Below are positions 26,424-35,348 of a DNA stretch of 64,000 nucleotides, piece after piece; within the stretch, counting starts at the first letter, position 1; every line of letters starts with the position of its first letter. A program made the translations under genes and the position numbers. The DNA is taken from the NCBI GenBank assembly GCA_964574985.1, contig CAZNPH010000001.1, positions 282,934 through 346,933 on the forward strand, read 5' to 3'. The stretch comes from CAZNPH01 sp964574985. GTDB taxonomy: Bacteria > Bacteroidota > Bacteroidia > Bacteroidales > SM23-62. The notes below the pieces were generated by a model that saw only the letters and a program-made list of their open reading frames with translations, made no database searches and was not told where the DNA came from.

Positions 26424-26454
26424 CAAAGATACATATTTCAGAAAGTTACTCAAA
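26424..26454 (-). promoter_or_regulatory. Promoter of guaA, overlapping the 3' end of rnz
   Basis: Minus strand: TTTG (26451-26454) and TATCTTTG (26424-26431) separated by 19 bases, an exact consensus pair. The TTTG overlaps the rnz stop region (rnz ends at 26450). The guaA ATG is at 26392, so the leader would be about 25-30 bases. This lets guaA be transcribed separately from the rpsA-STAS-rnz unit. Confidence 0.7.
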
Positions 26455-27385
26455 GGCACTGACTGGTCCGCCTCAATCTGACCCCATATACCTCTCCATC
26501 CCTGACCCCGAATGTGTTCGGGAATATTTTCCTGGCTTCTTCAACCAGAATGTCATGATTTTTGTAGCGGCTTGAGAAATGTCCGATCAGTAACTTTCCG
26601 GCTTTTGCCTTTCGGGCAATCCGGGCAGCCTGAACGGTTGTTGAATGATGGTTCTCCGCAGCCATATCTTCATCCCGCTGAGCGAAGGTTGCTTCGTGAA
26701 ACAGGACATCCACCTCTTTCACATGTTCGACAATGGATTCGGAATATTTTGTATCGGAACAATAGGCATATGACCTGGGCACATAAGGCGGCAGCGTACA
26801 TTCTTTGTTTTTAATGATCTTCCCGTCTCTTGTGACCAGGTCTGCCCCCTCTTTGATCTTCACAATATCCCGGATGGCAATGTCATACTTCTCAATATAA
26901 TCTTTGCGGATGTTGAGGGGCCGTTCTTTCTCACGGAAATAAAAACCGCAGGCAGGCACCCGGTGATCCAGGGGAAAAGCATCAACAGTCATCAGATCAT
27001 CTTCAAATATCCTTTCACTGGCATCACACGAGAGTGCATGAAATACGATCCTGAATCCCGGTTTGCCAAAATAGCCGGTATGATCATCAAGAATTCTCTC
27101 CAACATTGCCGGAACATACAGGTGAAGGTCGGTTTCCCTCCCAAGCAGACTGAACGACGAAATGAGTCCGAACAAACCATAAACGTGATCACCATGAAGA
27201 TGGCTGATAAATATCCGGTTGATCTTTCCAAACCGGATTCTGTTTTTTCTGAGTTGTATCTGGGTGCCCTCCCCGCAATCGATCAAAAAAAAACGCTCAC
27301 TGGCTTTAAGCAAATGAGCGGGAGGAAACTTATCTGAAGTGGGTAACGCAGAACCGCTTCCCAGAATGGTTATGGAAAAAGACAC
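26450..27385 (-). CDS. rnz: Ribonuclease Z
   Basis: Zinc metallo-beta-lactamase endonuclease that trims the 3' ends of tRNA precursors. The family N-terminus ITILGSGSALPT is followed by the zinc motif SHLHGDHVYGL, then HEATF and, near the end, IGHFSSRY. The start is a GTG at 27385, which gives the usual first residues; no ATG fits better. The length (311 residues) is typical of the short, bacterial form. It follows the STAS gene by 13 bases and is probably in one unit with rpsA and the STAS gene. Confidence 0.96.
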   Translation of the reverse strand: MSFSITILGSGSALPTSDKFPPAHLLKASERFFLIDCGEGTQIQLRKNRIRFGKINRIFISHLHGDHVYGLFGLISSFSLLGRETDLHLYVPAMLERILDDHTGYFGKPGFRIVFHALSCDASERIFEDDLMTVDAFPLDHRVPACGFYFREKERPLNIRKDYIEKYDIAIRDIVKIKEGADLVTRDGKIIKNKECTLPPYVPRSYAYCSDTKYSESIVEHVKEVDVLFHEATFAQRDEDMAAENHHSTTVQAARIARKAKAGKLLIGHFSSRYKNHDILVEEARKIFPNTFGVRDGEVYGVRLRRTSQCL

Positions 27386-27398
27386 CCGTTATCAAGCT

Positions 27399-27746
27399 TT
27401 ATTGCGCGTTCTTCAATAATTTAACGCCGTCTTCGACAGTATCCGTGATGTTCAGCACAGTGTCCAGTTGGGATATTGTGATCAGTCTTTCGACTGCATC
27501 ATTCAATCCGGTCAGGACAAATGTCCCGCCCGCATTTTTGCAAAGACGGTTGGCCACAAGGATTGCACTAAGACCTGATGAGTCACAATAACGCACATTA
27601 CCTAGATCAAGTATAATATTCTTTTCACCATTACCCGAAACTAGTACAAGCTCAGATTTCAAGGTCGGGGCAATGTGTGTATCCAGTTTTTCTTCAACAA
27701 CCTGAATCAATGTGTAATTGTCAAGTTTTTCGATCTTGAATTCCAT
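27399..27746 (-). CDS. STAS-domain anti-sigma factor antagonist
   Basis: A 115-residue single STAS domain. The phosphorylatable serine is at position 56 in VRYCDSSGLSAIL, preceded by the strand NIILDLGN. This is the form typical of RsbV/SpoIIAA-like proteins. It lies 23 bases downstream of rpsA and 13 bases upstream of rnz, an unusual place for a signalling protein. Different from the STAS protein at 12075-12413 in the loops, so the two probably have different partners. Confidence 0.9.
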   Translation of the reverse strand: MEFKIEKLDNYTLIQVVEEKLDTHIAPTLKSELVLVSGNGEKNIILDLGNVRYCDSSGLSAILVANRLCKNAGGTFVLTGLNDAVERLITISQLDTVLNITDTVEDGVKLLKNAQ

Positions 27747-27769
27747 TGTCGATATGATTTATGAATACC

Positions 27770-30305
27770 TTATTTCTTTTTTTTGTGATCTTTTTTTCGC
27801 TCTTCCTCCATTTCTGTCTTCAATGCGGCAAGTTCGGAAATATCACCAAGGGTTGTCTTTTCCATGCTACCTTTGGCCTTTCTTGAAGGCTTCCTTGCAC
27901 CCTGTTTCTCTTTTTTGCCATCCTTGTCTTTTACAGCGTCTTTTTTCTCATCATGGACCCTGGTATGCGAAAGAACGATCTTTTTTTGCGATTTGACAAA
28001 ATCCAAAACTTTAAATTCCAGTTTTTCGTCAATTTTGGCTTTGCTGCCATCTTTCTTGATCATGTGTTTTGGAGTCACAAAGCCTTCAACTCCATAAGGC
28101 AAAGCCACCGTCGCACCCTTGTCAAATACTTCCACCACTGTCCCTTCATGAACCGATCCCGGTGTGAAAATGGTTTCAAAGACATCCCATGGATTCTCCT
28201 CGAGTTGTTTATGTCCCAGACTCAGTCTTCTGTTTCCCTTGTCAATTTCAAGGACCACCACCTCTATTTCTTCTCCGACAGCAGTAAACTCCGCAGGATG
28301 TTTTATTTTCCTGGTCCATGAAAGATCCGAAATATGGATCAGTCCGTCAATACCTTCTTCTATCTCAACAAACACTCCGAAATTAGTAAAGTTACGAACT
28401 TTTGCCTTATGTTTGGACCCAACGGGGTACTTTTCTTCAATATTTTCCCATGGATCGGGTTTCAATTGTTTCATGCCCAAAGACATTTTCCTTTCTTCCC
28501 TGTCCAGGGTAAGTATAACCCCTTCAACTTCATCGCCTACTTTCAGGAAATCCTGGGCGCTGCGCAGATGCTGAGACCATGACATCTCGGAAACATGGAT
28601 CAATCCCTCCACACCCGGAGCAATCTCAACAAACGCCCCGTAATCGGCCATGACCACCACTTTCCCTTTTACTTTATCACCTACTTTCAGTTCAGGGTCT
28701 AGTGAATCCCATGGATGAGGGGTCAGTTGTTTCAAACCCAGGGCAATGCGCTTTTTGTCATCATCATAATCGAGGATCACAACATTCAGTTTCTGATCCA
28801 GTTCCACAATTTCTTCAGGATGATTGACACGACCCCAGGAAAGATCCGTAATGTGGATCAATCCGTCCACTCCCCCGAGATCAATGAACACCCCGTAAGA
28901 AGTGATGTTCTTTACCGTTCCTTCAAGAACCTGCCCTTTTTCGAGCTTGGCAATAATCTCTTTCTTTTGTTGTTCAAGTTCAGCTTCAATCAGGGCCTTG
29001 TGGGACACAACAACGTTTTTGTACTCATGATTTATCTTTACAACCTTGAAATCCATGGTCTTGCCAACATACGCATCATAATCACGGATGGGCCTTACAT
29101 CGATCTGTGAGCCCGGGAGGAAAGCTTCAATACCAAACACATCGACGATCATTCCCCCTTTGGTCCTGCACTTAATATAACCCTTAATGATCTCATCTTT
29201 TTCCAGGGCTTCATTCACACGTTCCCAGGACTTCATGGTCCGGGCTTTCTTGTGGGAAAGAACCAGCTGGCCTTTTTTATCCTCCTGGCTTTCGACATAC
29301 ACTTCAACTTTGTCACCGGGTTTCAGGTCGGGATTATACCTGAATTCATTGTAATTCACAACCGCCTCGGATTTGTAACCGGTATTGATCACTACTTCCC
29401 TCTTGTTCATTGAAATCACGGTTCCCTCAATCACTTCATTTTCGGCGATAGTAGATAACGTATCAGCGTATATGGATTCATATTTTTTTCTTTCGCCTTC
29501 GGAATAGACATCTTCCTCCCTTGAATAATCTTCCCAATTGAAATCCTTATCCCCTTCAGCCAAAAGTCTTTCATCTTCTTCGCTTTTTCCGGACTTTTCG
29601 GTTTCCGATTCATCCTTTACATCAACTTCAGAATCAGGTTCTTCCGGCTTGGGTTCTTCTGATTTTGGCTCTTCCTGTTTGGATTCTTCCGGTTTCGGCT
29701 CTTCCTGTTTGGATTCTNNNNNNNNNNNNNNNNNNNNNNNNNNNNNNNNNNNNNNNNNNNNNNNNNNNNNNNNNNNNNNNNNNNNNNNNNNNNNNNNNNN
29801 NNNNNNNNNNNNNNNNNTCCGGTTTCGGCTCTTCCTGTTTGGGTTCTTCCGGTTTCGGCTCTTCCTGTTTGGATTCTTCCGGTTTTGGCTCTTCCTGTTT
29901 GGATTCTTCCGGTTTCGGCTCTTCCTGTTTGGATTCTTCCGGTTTCGGCTCTTCCTGTTTGGGTTCTTCCGGTTTCGGCTCTTCCTGTTTGGGTTCTTCC
30001 GGTTTGGTTTTTTCTTCTTTTTCTGTTTCCTGCTTCCCTTCTTCCTCACGCCTGCCGGCCACTTTTTCTGTTCCTTCTTTTTTTTGCCTTGTTTCACCGG
30101 CCGCTTCTTTTCCTTCTTCTTCCTTTGTTTCCGCCTCTATTTTGTCCTCTGCTTTTTTATCCTCTTCTTTGCCCTCAACCGGATGATCTCCTTTTCTACC
30201 CTCCACCAACTGATCCTGTGTATTTCCCTCTTTTTGAGGATTCTCAACCTCCCCGGATGTGTTCATCTTTTGTTCTTCCAATGTTTCTTTTTTCTCTTCT
30301 GTCAT
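27770..30305 (-). CDS. rpsA: 30S ribosomal protein S1, with a long acidic repeat N-terminal extension; interrupted by an assembly gap
   Basis: Six S1 RNA-binding domains are visible after a variable N-terminus: the first has EGTVISMNKREVVINTG, later ones contain TSYGVFIDLGGVDGLIHITD, ADYGAFVEIAPGVEGLIHVS and NFGVFVEIEEGIDGLIHISD. These bind mRNA and the 30S subunit. Before the S1 domains lies a Glu/Lys/Pro-rich stretch of 10-residue repeats (PEEPKQEEPK type), with a start ATG at 30305 and the opening MTEEKKETLEEQK. The 100-N gap at 29718-29817 breaks the reading frame by one base (the frames on either side differ), so the true gap length is unknown and the gene may well be intact. C-terminal tail is rich in lysine and glutamate. 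Confidence 0.93.
29641..30005 (-). repeat. 30-base tandem repeat in the rpsA N-terminal extension
   Basis: On the plus strand the 30-base unit ggtttcggctcttcctgttt plus gg(g/a)ttcttcc is repeated. Right of the N gap there are six near-identical copies (29821-30000); left of it about two and a half copies plus a degenerate one. Differences are mostly g/a at one site and c/t at another. On the coding strand the unit reads as ten residues: Glu-Pro or Glu-Ser, Lys, Gln, Glu, Glu, Pro, Lys, Pro, Glu. The repeat number is likely to vary between strains. Confidence 0.95.
29718..29817. other. Assembly gap of 100 Ns (unknown length)
   Basis: A run of exactly 100 Ns inside the 30-base tandem repeat. 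Round-number gaps of this kind mark scaffold joins of unknown size. The reading frames on the two sides differ by one, so the real length is not 100 modulo 3. Confidence 0.97.
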
Positions 30306-30351
30306 TAATAATTAATAATTAGTATGTTAGACAATATGTTCAACAGAGCTG

Positions 30352-30359
30352 CAAAATTA
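30352..30359 (-). promoter_or_regulatory. Probable -7 element of the rpsA promoter
   Basis: Minus strand TAATTTTG, an exact TAnnTTTG match, 46 bases before the rpsA ATG (30305). A matching TTTG -33 element at the usual distance was not found, so the promoter is only partly supported. Confidence 0.45.
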
Positions 30360-30495
30360 TAATTTTATTCTTAAAACAACTAATTTATAAAAAAATTATG
30401 GACGTCTGTTTTTGTGGATTGGACGCAATTTCCAGACAATATATATCCGCCGGAACAATGACGGGAATACAATATGTAATCCTGCAAAAATGAAT

Positions 30496-30503
30496 TATCT
30501 TTG
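30496..30503 (+). promoter_or_regulatory. Probable -7 element of the nucleotide-sugar operon promoter
   Basis: TATCTTTG matches TAnnTTTG exactly and sits 31 bases before the ugd ATG at 30535. No clear TTTG at -33. It would drive ugd-uxs and possibly the rfb genes. Confidence 0.5.
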
Positions 30504-30534
30504 ATGTCCTGTTGCTCTCAAATCAATTATCGAT

Positions 30535-31857
30535 ATGAAGATTGCTGTCATTGGAACCGGATATGCAGGACTGGTAACCGGAGCATGTTTCTCTGAAACC
30601 GGTGTGGAAGTGAGCTGTATGGACGTAGACGGCCAAAAGATTGAACAGCTGAATCAGGGGAAATCCCCGATCTATGAGCCCGGACTGGAAGTGATGATTC
30701 AAAAGAATATCAGAAAGAATAGACTGGGATTCACCACAGATCTGTCCGTAAGTCTGGACAAAGCAGACGCAATCTTTATCGCGGTCGGAACTCCCCGGGA
30801 TGAAGACGGGAGTGCAGATTTGAAATATGTGCTTCATGTTGCCGCTGAAATCGGCAAAATAATTGACCAATATATTCTGGTCATTACAAAAAGCACTGTT
30901 CCCACCGGCACCGCTGAAAAAGTACGTACAAAGATTGCATCCGTCCTGAATAACCGCAACCTGTCCATATCGTTTGACGTAGCATCCAATCCCGAGTTCC
31001 TGAAAGAGGGATCCGCAATCGAAGACTTCATGAAGCCTGACCGGATCATCATCGGTGTAGATTCTAACCGGGCTGAGAAAATCATGAAACGTTTGTATAA
31101 TCCGTTCCTGCTGAACGGCCATCCATTGATCTTTATGGACATTCCTTCAGCCGAAATGACCAAATATGCTGCCAATGCCATGCTGGCAAGCCGGATAAGC
31201 CTCATGAACGAATTTGCAGGTCTGTGTGAACGTACCGGGGCAGATATCAACCAGGTAAGAATAGGGATCGGAAGTGATCCCAGGATCGGCAACAAATTTT
31301 TATATGCGGGCGCCGGTTACGGGGGCTCTTGTTTTCCCAAAGACGTCAATGCACTTATCAAGACCGGTATATCGTACGATTGTCCGATGGATATCCTGCA
31401 GGCAGTTGACAAAGTCAACAATCAACAAAAAACACTGATCTTTGAAAAATTGATCGGTCATTTCAAGGGATACATCACAAATAAAACATTCGCTCTCTGG
31501 GGTCTGTCATTCAAGCCCAATACAGATGATATGCGGGAAGCGCCTTCACTGGCCATCATCGACAAGTTGCTGAGCTGCGGAGCACGGATCAAGGCCTACG
31601 ATCCGGTTGCCATGCATGCAGCGAAAAAAATACTGGGAGATGCAATTGAATTTACCCGGGATGCCTATGAAGCGCTGATCGATGCCGAAGCACTGGTTTT
31701 GGTCACCGAATGGCCTGAATTCAGGGTCCCAAATTACAAAATCATGAGTAAACTTATGAAAAACAGACTGATCTTCGATGGCAGAAATATCTATAAAACC
31801 GAGGAAATGAATGAATTCGGATTTGAATATTACGGAATCGGCCAACCCAAAAAATAA
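30535..31857 (+). CDS. ugd: UDP-glucose 6-dehydrogenase
   Basis: NAD-dependent four-electron oxidation of UDP-glucose to UDP-glucuronate. N-terminal Rossmann motif GTGYAGLVTGACFSETG, the substrate-binding region NPEFLKEGSAIEDF and the catalytic cysteine in GYGGSCFPKDV are all present. The length (440 residues) fits the Ugd/TuaD family. First gene of the operon, 5 bases before uxs; the pair makes UDP-xylose from UDP-glucose. Confidence 0.96.
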   Translation: MKIAVIGTGYAGLVTGACFSETGVEVSCMDVDGQKIEQLNQGKSPIYEPGLEVMIQKNIRKNRLGFTTDLSVSLDKADAIFIAVGTPRDEDGSADLKYVLHVAAEIGKIIDQYILVITKSTVPTGTAEKVRTKIASVLNNRNLSISFDVASNPEFLKEGSAIEDFMKPDRIIIGVDSNRAEKIMKRLYNPFLLNGHPLIFMDIPSAEMTKYAANAMLASRISLMNEFAGLCERTGADINQVRIGIGSDPRIGNKFLYAGAGYGGSCFPKDVNALIKTGISYDCPMDILQAVDKVNNQQKTLIFEKLIGHFKGYITNKTFALWGLSFKPNTDDMREAPSLAIIDKLLSCGARIKAYDPVAMHAAKKILGDAIEFTRDAYEALIDAEALVLVTEWPEFRVPNYKIMSKLMKNRLIFDGRNIYKTEEMNEFGFEYYGIGQPKK

Positions 31858-31862
31858 TCCCC

Positions 31863-32822
31863 ATGAGTCCGCCATTCTCCAAGAAACGAATATTGGTGTC
31901 CGGTGGAGCGGGATTCATCGGATCACACCTGTGCGAAAGATTGTTGCAGGGAAAAAATGAAGTCATTTGTCTGGACAATTATTTTACCGGAACCCGGAAG
32001 AACATCATTCATCTGCTGAAAGATCCTTACTTCGAGCTGGTACGGCACGACATCACCATGCCTTATTACGCCGAAGTCGATGAGATCTATAATCTCGCCT
32101 GTCCGGCTTCACCCATACATTACCAGTACAATCCCATCAAGACCATCAAAACATCGGTCATGGGGACTGTCAATATGCTGGGACTGGCCAAGCGTATAAA
32201 AGCCAGAATATTACAGGCTTCTACCAGTGAAGTTTACGGCAACCCCAAAGTACATCCCCAACCCGAAACATACTGGGGCAATGTAAATCCTGTGGGAGCC
32301 CGCTCCTGCTATGATGAAGGGAAAAGATGCGCTGAAACCCTGTTCATGGATTATCACAGGCAAAACCAGGTCAGGATAAAAATTGCCAGGATCTTCAATA
32401 CCTACGGACCGAGAATGGATCCGAATGACGGACGTGTCATATCCAATTTCATCGTTCAGGCCCTGGAAAACGAGGACATCACCATATACGGAAATGGCAA
32501 ACAAACCAGGAGTTTTCAGTTTATCGACGATCTGGTGGAAGGAATGATCCGCCTGATGAACACGGATGACGGAATCACAGGGCCCGTCAACCTGGGTAAT
32601 CCCGAAGAATTTACCATAGAGCAACTTGCCGGGAAAGTGATCGGACTTACCGGTTCATCATCCGGTATCATCTACAAACCGCTGCCCTGCGATGATCCCG
32701 AACAGAGAAAACCCGATATCGAACTGGCCGGAAAATTGCTCGGAGGATGGCAACCCGGTATCGGACTGGAAAAAGGACTGGTAAAAACCATCGAATATTT
32801 TAAAAATTTACTGGGAATATGA
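31863..32822 (+). CDS. uxs: UDP-glucuronate decarboxylase (UDP-xylose synthase)
   Basis: Short-chain dehydrogenase-type enzyme converting UDP-glucuronate to UDP-xylose and CO2. NAD-binding SGGAGFIGSHLCERL at the N-terminus, the catalytic tyrosine and lysine in SCYDEGKRCAE, and RIFNTYGPRM are typical of UXS. The length (319 residues) is that of the single-domain bacterial enzyme. Directly after ugd. UDP-xylose would serve as a glycan donor, but no glycosyltransferase gene is in this window. Confidence 0.94.
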   Translation: MSPPFSKKRILVSGGAGFIGSHLCERLLQGKNEVICLDNYFTGTRKNIIHLLKDPYFELVRHDITMPYYAEVDEIYNLACPASPIHYQYNPIKTIKTSVMGTVNMLGLAKRIKARILQASTSEVYGNPKVHPQPETYWGNVNPVGARSCYDEGKRCAETLFMDYHRQNQVRIKIARIFNTYGPRMDPNDGRVISNFIVQALENEDITIYGNGKQTRSFQFIDDLVEGMIRLMNTDDGITGPVNLGNPEEFTIEQLAGKVIGLTGSSSGIIYKPLPCDDPEQRKPDIELAGKLLGGWQPGIGLEKGLVKTIEYFKNLLGI

Positions 32823-32986
32823 AACCCCCGTCACCGAAACGGCGGCACGCCGCCGCTCGAAGACAAATAGGGTTTTACCGGCCCTGTATGGTGGACAGCC
32901 TGTGGGTGACCGGCAACAAAAGAGCATAGTGTTAGAACCATAATTATAAAGTGCTAAAAATTAAATTGTTAATATAAATATATTCG
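32823..32986 (+). repeat. Intercistronic repeat, diverged copy 3 (between uxs and rfbA)
   Basis: The uxs-to-rfbA interval is an element that matches, on the plus strand, the minus-strand form of the repeats at 37543-37927. Shared parts: AAACCCCC at the beginning (32822-32829), GAAGACAAA, and a 32-base core at 32890-32921 (GGTGGACAGCCTG, then T, GGGTG, A, CCGGCAACAAAA) differing from the other copies at two sites. It also has a perfect hairpin CGGCGG-CACG-CCGCCG (about 32840-32855) inside a possible outer stem AAACCC/GGGTTT. Shared ATATATTCG-like sequence lies just before the rfbA start. Confidence 0.7.
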
Positions 32987-32987
32987 C

Positions 32988-33875
32988 ATGAAGGGAATTA
33001 TTCTTGCCGGAGGCTCCGGCACCAGACTATACCCGTTGACCCACAGCATTTCCAAACAAATCATCCCGGTCTATGACAAGCCCATGATCTATTATCCGCT
33101 TTCTGTGCTAATGCTTGCCGATATCAGGGAAATCCTGATCATTTCAACCCCTCAGGACATCGGTCTCTACAAGAGACTGCTGGAAGATGGCGACCAGTTG
33201 GGCCTCACTTTGTCATACGCCGTTCAGCCAAAGCCGGAAGGCCTTGCCCAGGCTTTTATTATCGGAGAGGATTTCATCGTTGAAGAACCGGTGTGTATGG
33301 TATTGGGAGACAATATTTTTTACGGTCATGGATTCGGGAAGGTACTTCAGGAGGCAGCCAGGCTGGAAGACGGAGGGGTGGTCTTCGGATATTATGTAAA
33401 TGATCCCCAGCGATACGGAGTGGTTGAATTCAATGATCACCGGGAAGTACTCAGCATTGAAGAAAAACCCGCCAAACCAAAATCAAACTATGCCGTGACG
33501 GGGCTGTATTTTTACAGCGGGGATGTCGTGGAAAAAGCCAAAACCCTTCGACCTTCCGCGAGAGGTGAGCTGGAGATAACAGACCTGAACAAACTGTACC
33601 TGAAAGAAAAACGTTTAAATGTAAAACTGCTCGGAAGAGGCATTGCCTGGCTGGATACGGGTACGCATGACAGCCTGTTACAGGCGGCCAATTATATTCA
33701 CACCGTCGAAAAAAGGCAGGGCCTGAAAATATCCTGCATTGAAGAAATCGCGTATAAACGCGGATTTATCAGCAAGGAACAGCTCCTCAGACTCGCCCAT
33801 TCCCTCCGTAAGAATCAGTATGGAAAATATCTCATGCGCATCGCCAGCGAAGAAATTTTCACCATAGAAGAATAA
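32988..33875 (+). CDS. rfbA: Glucose-1-phosphate thymidylyltransferase
   Basis: Makes dTDP-glucose from dTTP and glucose-1-phosphate, first step of dTDP-rhamnose synthesis. The nucleotide-binding start GIILAGGSGTRLYPLT and the substrate region MVLGDNIFYGHG are diagnostic of RmlA. The length (295 residues) is normal. It opens a run rfbA-rfbC-rfbD with spacers of 10 bases each; rfbB is missing from the run. Confidence 0.97.
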   Translation: MKGIILAGGSGTRLYPLTHSISKQIIPVYDKPMIYYPLSVLMLADIREILIISTPQDIGLYKRLLEDGDQLGLTLSYAVQPKPEGLAQAFIIGEDFIVEEPVCMVLGDNIFYGHGFGKVLQEAARLEDGGVVFGYYVNDPQRYGVVEFNDHREVLSIEEKPAKPKSNYAVTGLYFYSGDVVEKAKTLRPSARGELEITDLNKLYLKEKRLNVKLLGRGIAWLDTGTHDSLLQAANYIHTVEKRQGLKISCIEEIAYKRGFISKEQLLRLAHSLRKNQYGKYLMRIASEEIFTIEE

Positions 33876-33885
33876 AAGAAACATT

Positions 33886-34455
33886 ATGCAAATCGTTCAA
33901 ACAGGAATTCCCGGATTGGTACTGGTCAAGCCCGGAGTTTTTAAGGATCAGCGAGGCTATTTCTTTGAAAGTTACAACAAGAAAAAATTTGAAGATATTG
34001 AACTCCACGCTGACTTCATACAGGACAACCAGTCGCGTTCATCCTACGGAGTGGTCAGGGGTTTGCACTATCAGCTCGAACCGCATGCCCAAACCAAGCT
34101 GGTCAGGGTCCTTCAGGGCCGGATACTAGATGTGACCGTCGACATAAGAAAAAACTCCCCGGCTTTCGGGAAATCATTTTCCATAGAAATGACCACGCAA
34201 AATCAGATCCAGATATGGGTTCCTGCCGGATTCGCACATGGTTTTTCAGTATTAAGTGAAACAGCCGTTGTTTTCTATAAATGTGACGCTTTTTATGAAC
34301 CGGCATCGGAAAGGGGTATATACGCCAGGGACACCTTTCTGGACATCGACTGGAGGATACCTCCGGAAAGGATGAAAATCTCACCGAAGGATTCCGGACT
34401 TCCGGGTTTTGAACAGGCAGAAATGAATTTTACATTCCCAACTGGAAAAAGATAA
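33886..34455 (+). CDS. rfbC: dTDP-4-dehydrorhamnose 3,5-epimerase
   Basis: Epimerises dTDP-4-keto-6-deoxyglucose to dTDP-4-keto-rhamnose. The cupin fold shows as RGYFFESYNKKKFE, the catalytic histidine region VVRGLHYQLEPHAQTKLVRV and the tyrosine-bearing segment AVVFYKCDAFYEP. 189 residues, standard length. Located between rfbA and rfbD. Confidence 0.96.
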   Translation: MQIVQTGIPGLVLVKPGVFKDQRGYFFESYNKKKFEDIELHADFIQDNQSRSSYGVVRGLHYQLEPHAQTKLVRVLQGRILDVTVDIRKNSPAFGKSFSIEMTTQNQIQIWVPAGFAHGFSVLSETAVVFYKCDAFYEPASERGIYARDTFLDIDWRIPPERMKISPKDSGLPGFEQAEMNFTFPTGKR

Positions 34456-34465
34456 AAACGCCCAT

Positions 34466-35341
34466 ATGATCAAAGTCCTTATAACCGGAGCAAACGGACA
34501 ACTGGGCCGGTCCATTGAACGGACTGCAACCGGGCATCCCGGATTTGACATCGAATATACGGATATAGAACAACTGGATATCACCGACCGGAAACAGGTT
34601 GAAAAATTCCTGGAACAAAAAAATTTCAGCTACCTGGTCAATTGTGCTGCCTATACCAATGTCGACGGAGCGGAAAATGACAGCAGGAATGCATACCTGC
34701 TCAACGCCGGAGCAGTCCGGAATCTTGCGCAATCTTCAGCAAAACATGGAATCTTCATGATCCACATCTCCACAGATTATGTATTCAATGGCAAGCAATA
34801 CCGACCATACCGCGAAAACGACCCTGCCTCGCCGGAATCAGTTTACGGGAAAAGCAAAAGAAAGGGAGAAAGATTGTTTCTCCGGGAAAAAACGGGGATC
34901 ATCATCAGGACTTCCTGGTTGTTATCTGAATTCGGCAAAAATTTCCTGAAAACCATCCTGAAATCCGGACGTGAAAAAAAAGAATTAAGGGTAATTTTTG
35001 ACCAAATTGGATCCCCAACCTATTCAGGCCACATGGCTGAAGCCATCCTGGATATCATCACCATCCTGGAAAATGAGCCTGAACGGAAGGTGCCCGGTAT
35101 TTATCATTATTCGGGCGAAGGAGTATGCAGCTGGTATGACCTGGCCATTGAAATACTGGAAATATCAGGCATTGATTGCAAGGTAACTGCCATTGAAACC
35201 AAAGATTTTCCCAAACCTGCAAAAAGACCCCATTACAGCGTTTTGAACAAAAACAGGATCAAGGAAAATTTCAGGATCACCATCCCTCACTGGAAGGAAG
35301 GGATCAGGGATTGCATCGCCAATTTTTTATCAGATCAATAA
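34466..35341 (+). CDS. rfbD: dTDP-4-dehydrorhamnose reductase
   Basis: NAD(P)H-dependent reduction to dTDP-L-rhamnose, last step of the pathway. N-terminal LITGANGQLGRSIER is the Rossmann motif; HISTDYVFNG and SVYGKSKRKGE carry the catalytic threonine, tyrosine and lysine. 291 residues. It is followed 7 bases later by the phosphohexomutase. Confidence 0.95.
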   Translation: MIKVLITGANGQLGRSIERTATGHPGFDIEYTDIEQLDITDRKQVEKFLEQKNFSYLVNCAAYTNVDGAENDSRNAYLLNAGAVRNLAQSSAKHGIFMIHISTDYVFNGKQYRPYRENDPASPESVYGKSKRKGERLFLREKTGIIIRTSWLLSEFGKNFLKTILKSGREKKELRVIFDQIGSPTYSGHMAEAILDIITILENEPERKVPGIYHYSGEGVCSWYDLAIEILEISGIDCKVTAIETKDFPKPAKRPHYSVLNKNRIKENFRITIPHWKEGIRDCIANFLSDQ

Positions 35342-35348
35342 ACCGAAC

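Noticed and set aside
29641..30005. Possible CRISPR array (30-base repeats)
   Set aside because: Repeats are directly adjacent without spacers and are in frame with a coding sequence; there are no cas genes.
29538..30322. Long open frames on the plus strand across the rpsA repeat region
   Set aside because: They are the mirror of the Glu/Lys/Pro repeats, giving unnatural Phe/Leu/Gly- or Ser-rich strings. The minus strand holds the real gene with six S1 domains.
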